Source of the DNA: Corynebacterium sp. Marseille-P4321
GTDB taxonomy: Bacteria; Actinomycetota; Actinomycetes; Mycobacteriales; Mycobacteriaceae
DNA: 64,000 nt
Direction of reading: 5' to 3'
Assembly (NCBI RefSeq): GCF_903645305.1
Contig: NZ_CAHJXO010000002.1
Coordinates: forward strand, 62,001 to 126,000
Shown: in pieces, positions 27,942 through 36,909 of the stretch
Numbering within the stretch: the first letter of the stretch is position 1
Layout: every line of letters begins with the position of its first letter
The notes under the pieces: model-generated
Told to the model about the DNA's origin: nothing
Seen by the model: the letters and a program-made list of their open reading frames with translations, nothing else
Databases searched by the model: none
Position numbers and translations under genes: made by a program

Positions 27942-30605
27942 CTAGTGCGCGGCCTCGTCCCAGTTTGTGCCGGTGCCAGCTGAAACCTCGAGGGGTACCA
28001 GCAGTTCGATGGCACCATCCATTTCTCGCTCCACTATCGCTCGCACGTCTTCGAGCTCGCCCCGAGCCACCTCTACCACCAGCTCGTCGTGCACCTGTAG
28101 CAGCACCCGCGAGCCGTAGCTTTCCAGTGCCTTATCCACCCGCAGCATGGCCACCTTGATGATGTCGGCGGCCGTGCCCTGAATCGGCGCGTTGAGCGCG
28201 GCGCGCTCCGCGTTCTCGCGGGCGATGCGGTTATCGCTTGTCAGCTCCGGGAGGTAGCGGCGGCGCCCGAAGATGGTCGAGGTGTACCCGTCGCGGCGCG
28301 CCTGCTCCACCACCTCGTCCAGGTAACGCTTCACGCCGCCGAAGCGCTGAAAGTACGCCTCCATGATGTCTTTCGCCTCGCCGGCAGGGATGCCCAACTG
28401 GTTGGATAGGCCGTATGCGGAAAGGCCGTACACCAAACCGTAGGACATGGCCTTCACCCGGCGGCGCAGCTCGGGAGTCACCTGGTCGATCGGCACGTCG
28501 AACACGCGGGAACCGACGAAGTTGTGCAGGTCTTCGCCTGCCCGGTACGCCTCGATCAGCCCGTCGTCCTGGCTCAGGTGCGCCATCACGCGCATCTCGA
28601 TCTGGGAGTAGTCGGCGGTGAGCAAGCACTCGTAGCCCTCGCCCACCACAAACGCGGAGCGGATCTTGCGCCCCGCGTCGGTGCGCACCGGAATGTTCTG
28701 CAGGTTCGGTTCCGCAGAACTCAGCCTGCCCGTCGAGGCCACGGTTTGGTTGAACGTGGTGTGAATGCGCGAATCGTCGTGCACCGTCTTGATCAGCCCC
28801 TCGATGGTGGACTTCATCTTCTGGTGCTCGCGGTGCGCGAGAAGCGCATCGAGGAACGGGTGCGGGTTCTTCGCCGCCAGCGCCTCGATCTCGCCAGCCG
28901 CGGTCGAGTAGCCCGTCTTCGTCTTCTTCGTCTTCGGCAGCTCGAGTTTGTCGAACAGGACCACGGAGAGCTGCTTGGGGCTGGAGAGGTTCAGCGAAGG
29001 CTCGTCGACAAGCGTGCGCGCTTCCTGCTCTACTTGCTCCACCTTCGCCGCGAAGTCGCGGTGCAGTTCCTCCAACGCGGCCAAATCCACAGCGATGCCG
29101 GTGTGCTCCATCTCGGCGAGCACGCTGATCAGCGGGATCTCAAGGTCGGCGTAGAGCTCGGAGGAGTCGATAGCGCGCAGCTGTTCGGTGAGCTCGGCGG
29201 AAAGCTCGAGGATCGCGCCCGCCGCGTCGAGGTCCGCCGTGTCCTCCTCGAGCAAGCTGAGCTGCTCCGACGTGGCGGCGAGCTGGCGCTGCAGGTGGCG
29301 CTGGTAAATGTCCGCAAGTGCATACGTGCGCTGGCCGGGGCGCAGAAGATACGCCGCAATCGCGGTGTCGTGCGCGATGCCCCGCAGCTCGATGTCGCGG
29401 CCTCGCAGCATGTGGTACGCCGCCTTCGCCTCATGCAGGAACTTCGGTGCGTCAGACTCCGCCCAACGCTTGAACGCGGCGTCCTCCTCGGGGTTCAGCT
29501 CCGCGAAGTCGCGCGTTACGCCGTGGCGTTGCTTATCGACGATAGCTACCGCCGCAACATCACCCTCCCCCGGCGTGGCGTTGCCCCGCAGGTATAGGGC
29601 CAAGCCTTGACCGTCGTGCTGTTTCAGCCAGGTGGCCAAGTCATCGTCGTCAAGCTCGATGCCCTCCAGCTCTACCGGGGCCTGCTCCGGCACCGAGCCG
29701 TCGGTGGGCACGGCGGCAAGCACGCGCTCGCGCAGGTTTACGCCGAACTCCAGGTCGTCGAAGCGGGCGGCCACCTGCCCGACATCCGCTGACTTCATCT
29801 CCAGATCGCCCGGACCGACCGGCAGCGGAACGTCCGTGACCATCTGGGTGAGCTCCCGGTTCAGCCGCACCTGGTCGATGCGCTCGCGGAAGTTGTTCGC
29901 CGCCTGCCCTTTCAACGAGTCCGCGTTTGCGATGAGCGTGTCAAGATCGCCGTTTTCCACGATCCACTTCGTGGCGGTCTTCTCCCCCACCTTCGGGATG
30001 TTCGGCAAGTTATCCGACGGGTCGCCGCGCAGCGCCGCGAAATCCGGGTACTGCTCCGGGGTAAGGCCGTACTTATTCTCCACCTCTTCCGGCGTGAACC
30101 GGGTGAGCGTGGACACCCCGCGCGTTGGGTACAACAGCGTCGTCGAACCGTCCACCAGCTGGATGTAGTCCCGGTCGCCGCTGACCAGCACGATGTCGAA
30201 GTCTCCCTCCGCGCGGGCCTGCGTGACCAGGGTGGCCACGATGTCGTCCGCTTCGAAGTTCTCCTTGCTCAAGGTGACGATGCCTAAGTCGCCCAGCACA
30301 TCCTCGATAATCGGCACCTGGCCCTTGAACTCCGGCGGAGCCGCCTCGCGCTGCGCCTTGTACTCCGGGAACTTCTCGGTGCGGAACGTCTTTCGCCCCA
30401 CGTCGAAGGCCACCGCGACGTGCGTCGGCTGCTCCTCGGCGAGAATGTTGGCGAACATGGACAAGAACCCGTACACCGCGTTCGTGTGCTGCCCGCCGGA
30501 CGTGGAAAAGTTCTCGGCAGGCAGGGCGTAGAAGGCGCGGAAGGCCATCGAGTGGCCGTCGATAAGCAAAAGGCGCTTGGTGGTGCTTGCGGGGGTTTCA
30601 GCCAT
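27942..30605 (-). CDS. polA: DNA polymerase I
   Basis: 887 residues from ATG 30605 (M-A-E-T-P-A-S-T-T-K-R-L-L-L-I-D-G-H-S). The order is a 5'-3' exonuclease (DGHSMAFRAFYALP, then VSGDRDYIQLV and LRGDPSDNLPNIPKVGEKTA), a middle domain with decayed 3'-5' exonuclease residues as in other actinobacteria, and the polymerase with motif A DYSQIEMRV, motif B RRRVKAMSYGLVYG and motif C QVHDELVVEVA. It fills gaps in excision repair and removes Okazaki primers. The longer open frame upstream has no homology and covers repeats, so ATG 30605 is correct. Three copies of the 11-mer family lie inside (29003, 29531, 30557). Confidence 0.98.
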   Translation of the reverse strand: MAETPASTTKRLLLIDGHSMAFRAFYALPAENFSTSGGQHTNAVYGFLSMFANILAEEQPTHVAVAFDVGRKTFRTEKFPEYKAQREAAPPEFKGQVPIIEDVLGDLGIVTLSKENFEADDIVATLVTQARAEGDFDIVLVSGDRDYIQLVDGSTTLLYPTRGVSTLTRFTPEEVENKYGLTPEQYPDFAALRGDPSDNLPNIPKVGEKTATKWIVENGDLDTLIANADSLKGQAANNFRERIDQVRLNRELTQMVTDVPLPVGPGDLEMKSADVGQVAARFDDLEFGVNLRERVLAAVPTDGSVPEQAPVELEGIELDDDDLATWLKQHDGQGLALYLRGNATPGEGDVAAVAIVDKQRHGVTRDFAELNPEEDAAFKRWAESDAPKFLHEAKAAYHMLRGRDIELRGIAHDTAIAAYLLRPGQRTYALADIYQRHLQRQLAATSEQLSLLEEDTADLDAAGAILELSAELTEQLRAIDSSELYADLEIPLISVLAEMEHTGIAVDLAALEELHRDFAAKVEQVEQEARTLVDEPSLNLSSPKQLSVVLFDKLELPKTKKTKTGYSTAAGEIEALAAKNPHPFLDALLAHREHQKMKSTIEGLIKTVHDDSRIHTTFNQTVASTGRLSSAEPNLQNIPVRTDAGRKIRSAFVVGEGYECLLTADYSQIEMRVMAHLSQDDGLIEAYRAGEDLHNFVGSRVFDVPIDQVTPELRRRVKAMSYGLVYGLSAYGLSNQLGIPAGEAKDIMEAYFQRFGGVKRYLDEVVEQARRDGYTSTIFGRRRYLPELTSDNRIARENAERAALNAPIQGTAADIIKVAMLRVDKALESYGSRVLLQVHDELVVEVARGELEDVRAIVEREMDGAIELLVPLEVSAGTGTNWDEAAH

Positions 30606-30713
30606 GGTTGCCAAGTGTAGCTGCCGCCCCGACGCAGCCCGCCGAGCCTGCTGCGACACCGACGAGCCCCGCCTCCTAGCCGGGCGAGCAATGTGCCGGA
30701 ACCGATACTGCGC

Positions 30714-30897
30714 GCAAACCTGAATATGACCAGCGGCATGTCTGCCGAACCCGACATTGGCGCACCGCTGCCCCGTCCTCGGCCGCCTCGTATTCGGGTT
30801 TGCCGGGCAAACCTGAATAGGAGGAGCAGACACGGCGGCACGGAAGCGGGTTTGCGCAGCAAAGGAACGCGGATGGCGCCTGCGAATTCAGGTTTGC
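30714..30897. repeat. Four copies of GCAAACCTGAATA in both orientations
   Basis: The gap 30606-30953 upstream of polA has no gene. GCAAACCTGAATA is at 30714-30726 and 30807-30819. The reverse forms TATTCGGGTTTGC (30791-30803) and ATTCAGGTTTGC (30886-30897) accompany them. The middle two form a near-perfect inverted repeat with a 3-base centre. A weaker GGGTTTGCGC lies at 30848. The pattern suggests binding sites for a dimeric protein controlling polA, or a small intergenic repeat element. Confidence 0.65.
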
Positions 30898-30953
30898 CCC
30901 GAGTGCGTCAGGTGACCCCAACCGTGACCCTCCTCTGCCCCGCTCACGCGAAA

Positions 30954-30978
30954 CGGGCCACCCGCCTAAGGTGGCCCG
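30954..30978 (-). terminator. Terminator after the tRNA gene
   Basis: The stem CGGGCCACC/GGTGGCCCG (9 bp) has loop CGCCTAA and is followed on the minus strand by TTTCGCG. It lies 15 bases past the tRNA 3' end and shields the polA upstream region from tRNA transcription. Confidence 0.75.
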
Positions 30979-30992
30979 CTCGCTCGCATGTG

Positions 30993-31066
30993 TGCCCCAG
31001 GTGAGACTCGAACTCACACTGGACGGGTTTTGAATCCGTTGCCTCTGCCAATTGGGCTACTGGGGC
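30993..31066 (-). tRNA. tRNA with anticodon CAA (Leu), class I shape
   Basis: The complement folds as a tRNA with 7-bp acceptor GCCCCAG/CTGGGGC and discriminator A. The D arm is GCCC...GGC, the anticodon stem ACGGA/CCCGT has one A-C mismatch, and the T arm is GTGAG-TTCGAGT-CTCAC. Loop TTCAAAA gives anticodon CAA, which reads UUG leucine. The variable region is only 5 bases (CCAGT), whereas bacterial tRNA-Leu normally has a long class II arm. CCA is not encoded. The gene identity is certain; the amino acid follows from the anticodon and deserves care. Confidence 0.9.
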
Positions 31067-31131
31067 TCGAGGAAGCAGTGTAGCGCAGGGGGTCCGTGTC
31101 TAAAGAATCGATCCCCTGGCATGCTGGTCAC

Positions 31132-32298
31132 ATGCAACCGATTCGAATCACCCAATCCGATGTGCTTTCGCACATCGGCCCGCTTCAGCGCGACATTGAG
31201 CGGCTGGTGGCGTGCGAGTCGCCCAGTAGCAATAAGCAGCTTCTCGACGACTGCCTAGACACCCTCACCAACATCATGCGCGAGCGCCTCGGCGAGCCGG
31301 ACAGCTTTGCGCGGCGTGAAACCGACGGGTACGGCGATGTTGCGGTGGCGCATTACGCGGGGTCCATGGGAACGCACGTGTTGCTGGTCGGCCACTACGA
31401 CACCGTTTGGCCTGCGGGAACCTTGGCAGGCTGGCAGCCGAATAAGCACCCTGACGAGTGGTCGCTGCCCGGAATTCAAGACATGAAATCAGGTCTGGTT
31501 CAAGGAATCTGGGCGCTCAAACTGTTGCGCGAATCGGGGTCACCGTGTCCTAGTGTGACGCTGCTGTTCAACGGTGACGAGGAGTTGGGCTCGCCCGGAT
31601 CCAACGCGATCATCCGTGAGGTCGCCCAGCATGCCGATGCGGCATTCGTGCTCGAGGCGCTCGAGGCGGGCGGTGTGAAGTACGGGCGCAAAGCGGTGGG
31701 CCAGGCAACGGTCACCGCGACCGGCGTGGAGTCGCACGCCGGCAATGCCCGCGAGGAAGGGGCGTCCGCGATTATCGCGCTGAGTGAGTTCTGCGTCGCG
31801 GCGGAGCGCCTCAACGACCCGGAGCGCGGAATCGGCGTCAACGTGGGTCTTATCCAGGGCGGCTCCTCGGTAAACACCGTGCCAGGACGCGCGCGAGCGA
31901 CGATCGATCTGCGCCACCTCTACCCGGAGGACGCCGCGCGCATCGCGGGCAGGCTGCGCGAAGTCGCCCGCTCCGCGGTGACGAACCAGCGGGTTCGCAT
32001 CGAGGTTGACGTGGAGTGGGACCGCCCCGCCATGCCGCCGAACGACGAGAACAAGCGGCTCTTTGAACTGGTACAGCGGGAATCTGAGGCGCTTGGTGAG
32101 CCGCTCGAGGCGGTGTTCGTGGGCGGCGGATCGGACGCCAACCTCATTGCGGACACCGGAACCCCGGTGCTGTGCGGGATGGGCCCGGCCGGAGAGCACT
32201 CTCACGCGCGCAATGAATACATTTCGCGCCGCGGGCTGCCGCTCTCGGTGGCGCTGCTGGCCAACTCCGTTGGCGCGCTTTCGCTAGGTATTGGTTAA
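31132..32298 (+). CDS. M20-family metallopeptidase (carboxypeptidase G2-like)
   Basis: 388 residues from ATG 31132 (M-Q-P-I-R-I-T-Q-S-D). The M20 metal residues are seen in VGHYDTVWP (His and Asp), QDMKSGLVQG (bridging Asp), GDEELGSPGS (catalytic Glu) and the C-terminal G-E-H-S-H-A-R-N-E-Y. A dimerisation domain lies between (ESHAGNAREEGASAI). The family hydrolyses peptide or amide bonds at the C-terminus of small substrates such as folates or dipeptides. There is no signal peptide, so it is cytoplasmic. An in-frame GTG at 31096 follows a TAAAGA box and is an alternative start. Substrate unknown. Confidence 0.88.
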   Translation: MQPIRITQSDVLSHIGPLQRDIERLVACESPSSNKQLLDDCLDTLTNIMRERLGEPDSFARRETDGYGDVAVAHYAGSMGTHVLLVGHYDTVWPAGTLAGWQPNKHPDEWSLPGIQDMKSGLVQGIWALKLLRESGSPCPSVTLLFNGDEELGSPGSNAIIREVAQHADAAFVLEALEAGGVKYGRKAVGQATVTATGVESHAGNAREEGASAIIALSEFCVAAERLNDPERGIGVNVGLIQGGSSVNTVPGRARATIDLRHLYPEDAARIAGRLREVARSAVTNQRVRIEVDVEWDRPAMPPNDENKRLFELVQRESEALGEPLEAVFVGGGSDANLIADTGTPVLCGMGPAGEHSHARNEYISRRGLPLSVALLANSVGALSLGIG

Positions 32299-32307
32299 GA
32301 TACGCGC

Positions 32308-32787
32308 ATGCGTCAGACTCACCTTGCCGGCATTGTCGCCGGAGCTCTCGTTTTGTCCTCTTTCGCCGCCGTTCCGGCTGCCACCGCGGAAACGCCGCAG
32401 GGTTCCGATGCCCGCGTCTCGGGCTTGGACCCGAACCCGAACGACCCGCTGAAGCTGCCCGAGGACAACGTGCTGGAGAAAGTCTCCAGCTCGGAGATGT
32501 TCCTCGAGTGGACTGATGGCATGGAAGACGGCGAGGGCAAGGACGTTGTGCAAGCTTGGGCCGCGAACTCGTCCATCCCCCAAACCGCTAACCCGGTGGA
32601 GCTGTGGAAGATGGAGGCACAAGGCTCCGCGCAGATGTCCTCCGGCCTCTTCACTGGAGACTTCGCGCTCTCTTCCGGCGGCTCCAGCCAGGCGACTTCG
32701 GTGATTTTCACTGTGCTGGCCGGCTGGTTGGTAATCGGCTCCCTGATCGAGCTGATCTACCGCGGCGTACGAATGGCCGGTTACTAA
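32308..32787 (+). CDS. Small exported protein with C-terminal membrane anchor
   Basis: 159 residues of unknown family. It begins with a clear signal peptide (M-R-Q-T-H-L-A-G-I-V-A-G-A-L-V-L-S-S) cleaved after A-A-T-A. A hydrophilic stretch follows with PNPNDPLKLPEDNVLEKVSS and a D/E-rich part. One hydrophobic helix near the end (SVIFTVLAGWLVIGSLIELI) is followed by Y-R-G-V-R-M-A-G-Y. It would stand in the membrane facing the cell wall. It starts 9 bases after the peptidase stop and may be cotranscribed. Several corynebacteria have short exported proteins of this style, with no known role. Confidence 0.75.
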   Translation: MRQTHLAGIVAGALVLSSFAAVPAATAETPQGSDARVSGLDPNPNDPLKLPEDNVLEKVSSSEMFLEWTDGMEDGEGKDVVQAWAANSSIPQTANPVELWKMEAQGSAQMSSGLFTGDFALSSGGSSQATSVIFTVLAGWLVIGSLIELIYRGVRMAGY

Positions 32788-32929
32788 CCCGCTTTCCGCC
32801 CCGGCCCTGGGCCCAGCACCACCGGCCCACTCATTGCGCTCAGCCTACCCCCGCGCGCCGTTTTTACTGCGTCGCACACGAGGGTTTAATATACGGCGGA
32901 GCGTAATTTTTGTATCACCGGAAGGGCCC

Positions 32930-33868
32930 ATGCACAGTTCCACCTCTTCACTGCGTCGTGCGCGACAGCGCATGCTTGGCGCGACCCTCACTGCGGCAGC
33001 GCTTCTGCTGTCCGGTTGCGTTACCAACGTCGAGGGTGGAAACCCCGACGGCTGGGAACCGATTGTCCCGGACCGCGTTGACGCCATCGCCGCGATGGTG
33101 CCCGAAGACATCGCAGCTTCAGGCGTGTTGAGCATCGGCACGAACCCGCCGTTCGCCCCGTTTGAGTTCAAGGACTCCCAAGGCAACCTCATCGGTGTGG
33201 AGATGGACATGGGCCGTGCCGTCGCTTCGGTGATGGGCTTGGAGTATGACGCGCAGGACATGGATTTCGCCATGATCCTCCCGGCCGTCCAGGCCGGCAG
33301 TCTCGACGCTGGCATATCCGGCTTTACCGACAACGAGGAGCGCCGCCAGTCCTTCGACTTCATCAATTTCCTCTATGCAGGTGTGCAGTGGGCGCAGCAG
33401 CCCGGCGCTAACGTGAACCCGGAGGATCCGTGCGGCCTGACCGTCGCGGTGCAGCGCACCACGGTCTCCGACACTGACGACGTTCGCCCGAAGGCCGAAA
33501 AGTGCGAGGAAGAGGGTAAGGAACCGTTGACCATCCTCGCGTTCGACACCTCCGACAACGCGGCACTTGCGGCGTTGGTAGGCCGCGCCGATGCGCTCTC
33601 GGCGGACTCCCCCGTCACCGCGTGGGCGGTGGAGCGCTCCGACGGGGACCTCGAGCTCGTCGGCGAAATGTTCCAGGCGGCTCCTTACGGGTTTGCGGTG
33701 CCGAAGGGCTCACAGCTTGCCGACGCGATGGCGGCCGCCATGCAGCACCTCATCGAGACAGGCGATTACGCCCGAATTTTGGCCCAGTGGAACATCACCA
33801 CCGGGTTGTTGGACCAGGCGTTGGTCAACGAGCAGCCATTTGCCGCGCAGGAAGGACAGGGAATCTAG
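32930..33868 (+). CDS. Amino-acid ABC transporter substrate-binding lipoprotein
   Basis: 312 residues from ATG 32930, with GGAAGGG upstream. The signal peptide ends at lipobox L-L-S-G-C. The mature protein is a family 3 solute-binding protein: GVLSIGTNPPFAPFEFKDSQ, GVEMDMGRAVASVMGLEYD, then DAGISGFTDNEERRQSFDF, the classic polar amino acid-binding pattern. Two cysteines (DPCGLTVAV and EKCEEEG) could form a disulfide. It heads a three-gene operon with a permease and ATPase. The substrate is probably a polar amino acid; which one is not clear. Confidence 0.92.
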   Translation: MHSSTSSLRRARQRMLGATLTAAALLLSGCVTNVEGGNPDGWEPIVPDRVDAIAAMVPEDIAASGVLSIGTNPPFAPFEFKDSQGNLIGVEMDMGRAVASVMGLEYDAQDMDFAMILPAVQAGSLDAGISGFTDNEERRQSFDFINFLYAGVQWAQQPGANVNPEDPCGLTVAVQRTTVSDTDDVRPKAEKCEEEGKEPLTILAFDTSDNAALAALVGRADALSADSPVTAWAVERSDGDLELVGEMFQAAPYGFAVPKGSQLADAMAAAMQHLIETGDYARILAQWNITTGLLDQALVNEQPFAAQEGQGI

Positions 33869-33871
33869 GTT

Positions 33872-34897
33872 ATGAGCACCTCGTATAACGGGCAGTCCGG
33901 GCATCAGCCCGAGAAGCCGAAAAGCTCGCGTGTGACGCGCCCCCACCTGGGCCGCCAGCAGCGCACCGAACCTTCGCAGCGCCCTGAGCGCATCGAAGCG
34001 AAGCCGCTGCGCCACCCTGGCCGCTGGATACTTGCCGCAGTGCTGGTCCTGTTGGTGGTCTGGTTCGTCATCGGCGCCGCCAGCAACGAAGCGTACGGCT
34101 GGGACACCTACTTCCAGTACCTCTTCGACACCCGGATCCTCACCGCGGCGGGCCACACCATCGCCATCACGTTTTTGGGCATGGTGATCGGCGTGGTCGG
34201 CGGCGTGCTGCTCGCTGTGATGCGCATGAGCCCCAACCCGGTGTTCAAGACGGTCGCCTGGGTGTTCCTCTGGATCTTCCGAGGCACCCCGGTCTACGTG
34301 CAGCTGATGTTCTGGGGCCTGCTCGGCGCGATCTACGATTCGATCAACGTCGGCTTCGCGCAGATCCCGCTGGAGCCGTTTACATCCTCCGCGTTCGCGC
34401 TCGCCGTAGTTGGCTTGGGGCTTAACGAGGCCGCCTACATGGCGGAGATCGTCCGTTCCGGTGTGTCCTCGGTGCCGGAGGGCCAGATCGAGGCCTCGAA
34501 GGCGCTGGGCATGAGCTGGGGCCAGACCATGACGCGCACGGTGCTGCCACAGGCGATGCGCATCATCATCCCGCCGACGGGCAACGAGTTCATCTCGCTG
34601 CTGAAGACCTCCTCGCTCGTGGTTGCCGTGCCGTATTCGCTCGAGCTTTACGGCCGCTCCATGGACATCGCTGCGGCCCTGTTCGAGCCGGTGCCGATGC
34701 TGCTGGTCGCCGCGACGTGGTACCTGGTCATCACGTCGATCTTCATGGTGTGCCAGCACTACCTGGAGAAGTACTTCGACCGGGGTGCTACCCGCCAGCT
34801 GACTTCCCGCCAGCTCGCCGCGCTCGCGGACGCGGAGGGCACCATCCCGAACAATGTGCAGATTGTGGACGAGTCCCAGCAGAAGGAGCGCTACTAA
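33872..34897 (+). CDS. Amino-acid ABC transporter permease (HisM/GlnP type)
   Basis: 341 residues. A hydrophilic, proline- and arginine-rich N-terminal tail of about 45 residues precedes the first helix (GRWILAAVLVLLVVWFVIGA). The transport core has the family pattern GHTIAITFLGMVIGVVGGVL, FLWIFRGTPVYVQLMFWG, and the ATPase-contact loop G-Q-I-E-A-S-K-A-L-G-M-S-W. It starts 3 bases after the binding protein and ends directly before the ATPase. A single permease gene implies a homodimer. The long N-terminal tail is typical of actinobacterial members. Confidence 0.92.
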   Translation: MSTSYNGQSGHQPEKPKSSRVTRPHLGRQQRTEPSQRPERIEAKPLRHPGRWILAAVLVLLVVWFVIGAASNEAYGWDTYFQYLFDTRILTAAGHTIAITFLGMVIGVVGGVLLAVMRMSPNPVFKTVAWVFLWIFRGTPVYVQLMFWGLLGAIYDSINVGFAQIPLEPFTSSAFALAVVGLGLNEAAYMAEIVRSGVSSVPEGQIEASKALGMSWGQTMTRTVLPQAMRIIIPPTGNEFISLLKTSSLVVAVPYSLELYGRSMDIAAALFEPVPMLLVAATWYLVITSIFMVCQHYLEKYFDRGATRQLTSRQLAALADAEGTIPNNVQIVDESQQKERY

Positions 34898-35671
34898 ATG
34901 ACCGTGAAGCAGACGCCGATGATCCAGGCCGTGGATGTCTGGAAGTCCTTCGGCAACCTCGACGTGCTCAAGGGCATCAACCTCGAGGTAGCCCCCGGCG
35001 AGGTGACGTGTCTCATCGGTCCGTCCGGCTCGGGCAAGTCCACGCTGCTGCGCTGCGTGAATCACTTGGAGCAGGTCACCGCCGGCCGCCTGTACGTCGA
35101 CGGCGAGCTGATCGGGTACCGGGAGCGCGACGGCGTGCTCTACGAGATGAGCGCGAAGGACGCCGCGAAGCAGCGCCGCGACATTGGCATGGTGTTCCAG
35201 TCCTTCAACCTCTTCGGCCATCGCACGGTGCTGGAGAACGTCATCGAAGCACCCGTGCATGTCAAGGGCGAGGACCCGGCGAAGGCGAAGGCCCGCGCGA
35301 TGGAGCTGCTCGCCATGGTTGGATTGGAATCCAAGGCGCAGGCCTACCCCATCCAGCTTTCCGGCGGCCAGCAGCAGCGCGTGGCGATTGCGCGCGCGGT
35401 CGCGATGGACCCGAAGCTGATGCTTTTCGACGAGCCCACCTCGGCCCTCGACCCCGAACTCGTGGGGGAAGTCCTGCGTGTGATGCAGGAGCTCGCGGCG
35501 CAGGGCATGACAATGCTAGTGGTCACGCACGAGATGGCGTTCGCACACGAGGTAGCCGACAAGGTTGCTTTTATGGACGGCGGCCGCATCGTGGAGTACG
35601 GCACCCCGCAAGAGGTGCTGGACAACCCGCAGAACGAGCGCACGCAGGCGTTCTTGTCCACCCTGTTCTAG
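34898..35671 (+). CDS. Amino-acid ABC transporter ATPase (GlnQ type)
   Basis: 257 residues. Walker A is GPSGSGKST, then the Q-loop [17 protein letters not shown], signature [15 protein letters not shown] and Walker [20 protein letters not shown]. The H-loop is [13 protein letters not shown]. It is the energy subunit of the polar amino acid importer formed by the two preceding genes. ATG 34898 follows the permease TAA without a gap, with AGGAG inside the permease end. The stop lies 2 bases from that of the convergent TSUP gene. Confidence 0.95.
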   Translation: MTVKQTPMIQAVDVWKSFGNLDVLKGINLEVAPGEVTCLIGPSGSGKSTLLRCVNHLEQVTAGRLYVDGELIGYRERDGVLYEMSAKDAAKQRRDIGMVFQSFNLFGHRTVLENVIEAPVHVKGEDPAKAKARAMELLAMVGLESKAQAYPIQLSGGQQQRVAIARAVAMDPKLMLFDEPTSALDPELVGEVLRVMQELAAQGMTMLVVTHEMAFAHEVADKVAFMDGGRIVEYGTPQEVLDNPQNERTQAFLSTLF

Positions 35672-35673
35672 CG

Positions 35674-36432
35674 CTATAACGCCGAGATCCCTCCGATGAG
35701 CCCACGCACAAGTGCGGTCGCTCCTCCGAAGAACGCGAGCTCCAAAGCGATGCGACGAGCTCGCACCGCCGGCACCCGCGGGGCGAGTCGCTTTCCCGCC
35801 ACAATCCCCGCGGCGAGCGCGCACAGGGTGGTAGCCCAAAGGATTCCGGGGATTGCCGTGACGTCGGCCGCCCCGGATAGCTCTTTGCCCACGAACGAAA
35901 GCGTGCCGCCGACAAGGAAGATCGGCTGCAGTGTCGCGGCGTAGGTACGCTGGTCCCAGCGTGCTGCCTGTGCGTAGACGGTGATGGCGGGTCCGGCGAC
36001 GCCCGCGAGCGTGTTCATAAAGCCACCGACCGCACCCGCGACCACGGCGGGCGCGGTGCCTTCCGCACGCGGCACGTAGCGCTTCCCCAGCGTTACCACC
36101 GACAGCGCCGCGAGGAGCAACACGCCCACCACCACGAGCAGCAGGTCCGACGACATCCGCGTGATCACCCAGGCGCCAGGCACCACGCCAAGGATCAACG
36201 CGGCGGCAATCGGCAGCGCTTTACGCCAATCGACGTCGCTTCGCATGCTGAGTGTGTTCATTACGGCGTTGACCACCGCGATCAGGTTGACCATGAGCAC
36301 GCCGTCGACAGGCCCAAGCAGCAGCGAGAGGACGGGCGCGGCGATCAACCCCATCCCCATGCCGGAAATACGCTGCAGCATCGCCCCGAACGCGACGGCA
36401 AGCCCGACGCCCACCACCACACCCAGCGGCAT
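35674..36432 (-). CDS. TSUP/TauE-SafE-family permease
   Basis: 252 residues, strongly hydrophobic, about eight helices, starting M-P-L-G-V-V-V-G-V-G-L-A-V-A-F-G. It shows the two halves typical of TSUP proteins: LSLLLGPVDGVLMVNLIAV and, in the second half, VAGAVGGFMNTLAGVAGPAI. Members export sulfite, sulfoacetate or other small sulfur or organic anions; the substrate is unknown here. It follows coaD on the same strand with no gap (coaD stop at 36433) and is likely cotranscribed with coaD and rsmD. Confidence 0.85.
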   Translation of the reverse strand: MPLGVVVGVGLAVAFGAMLQRISGMGMGLIAAPVLSLLLGPVDGVLMVNLIAVVNAVMNTLSMRSDVDWRKALPIAAALILGVVPGAWVITRMSSDLLLVVVGVLLLAALSVVTLGKRYVPRAEGTAPAVVAGAVGGFMNTLAGVAGPAITVYAQAARWDQRTYAATLQPIFLVGGTLSFVGKELSGAADVTAIPGILWATTLCALAAGIVAGKRLAPRVPAVRARRIALELAFFGGATALVRGLIGGISAL

Positions 36433-36909
36433 TTACCGCAGCTTCCGCAGCATCGCCTCACGCACAGTCTCGGGCACGAGCCCGGTGACGTCCCCGCCGT
36501 ACTTCGCCACTTCCTTCGTCAGTGAGGAAGATATGTAGCCGTACTTCTCGTCGGTGAGCAGGAAGTACGTATCCACACCCGTCAGGCGGCGGTTGACCTG
36601 TGCCATGGGCAGCTCGTACTCGTAGTCCAGCGAGGAACGCAGCCCCTTCACCAGTGCGGTGATGCCGTGGGCGGTGGTGTAGTCCACGAGCAGCCCCGAC
36701 CAGGTGTCTACGCGCACCCCCGAGATGTCTTGGGTGACTTCGCGGATGAGCTCTACGCGTTCCTCGATGCTAAACAGACCGGACGGCTTGTTGGGGTTAC
36801 CGGTCACCAGCACCACTACCTCGTCGAAGTGGCGCGAGGCGCGTGTGACGATGTCCAGGTGGCCGTTCGTGATGGGGTCGAAGGACCCGGGGCAGACTGC
36901 GACGGTCAT
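36433..36909 (-). CDS. coaD: Phosphopantetheine adenylyltransferase
   Basis: A 158-residue hexameric enzyme that transfers AMP to 4'-phosphopantetheine, the fourth CoA step. The start M-T-V-A-V-C-P-G-S-F-D-P-I-T-N-G-H-L-D-I contains the nucleotidyltransferase T-x-G-H signature. The second motif ISSSLTKEVAKYGGDVTGLV is intact. It begins directly after the rsmD stop, the standard bacterial rsmD-coaD pair, so the two are cotranscribed. coaE is also in the window but separate. Confidence 0.97.
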   Translation of the reverse strand: MTVAVCPGSFDPITNGHLDIVTRASRHFDEVVVLVTGNPNKPSGLFSIEERVELIREVTQDISGVRVDTWSGLLVDYTTAHGITALVKGLRSSLDYEYELPMAQVNRRLTGVDTYFLLTDEKYGYISSSLTKEVAKYGGDVTGLVPETVREAMLRKLR

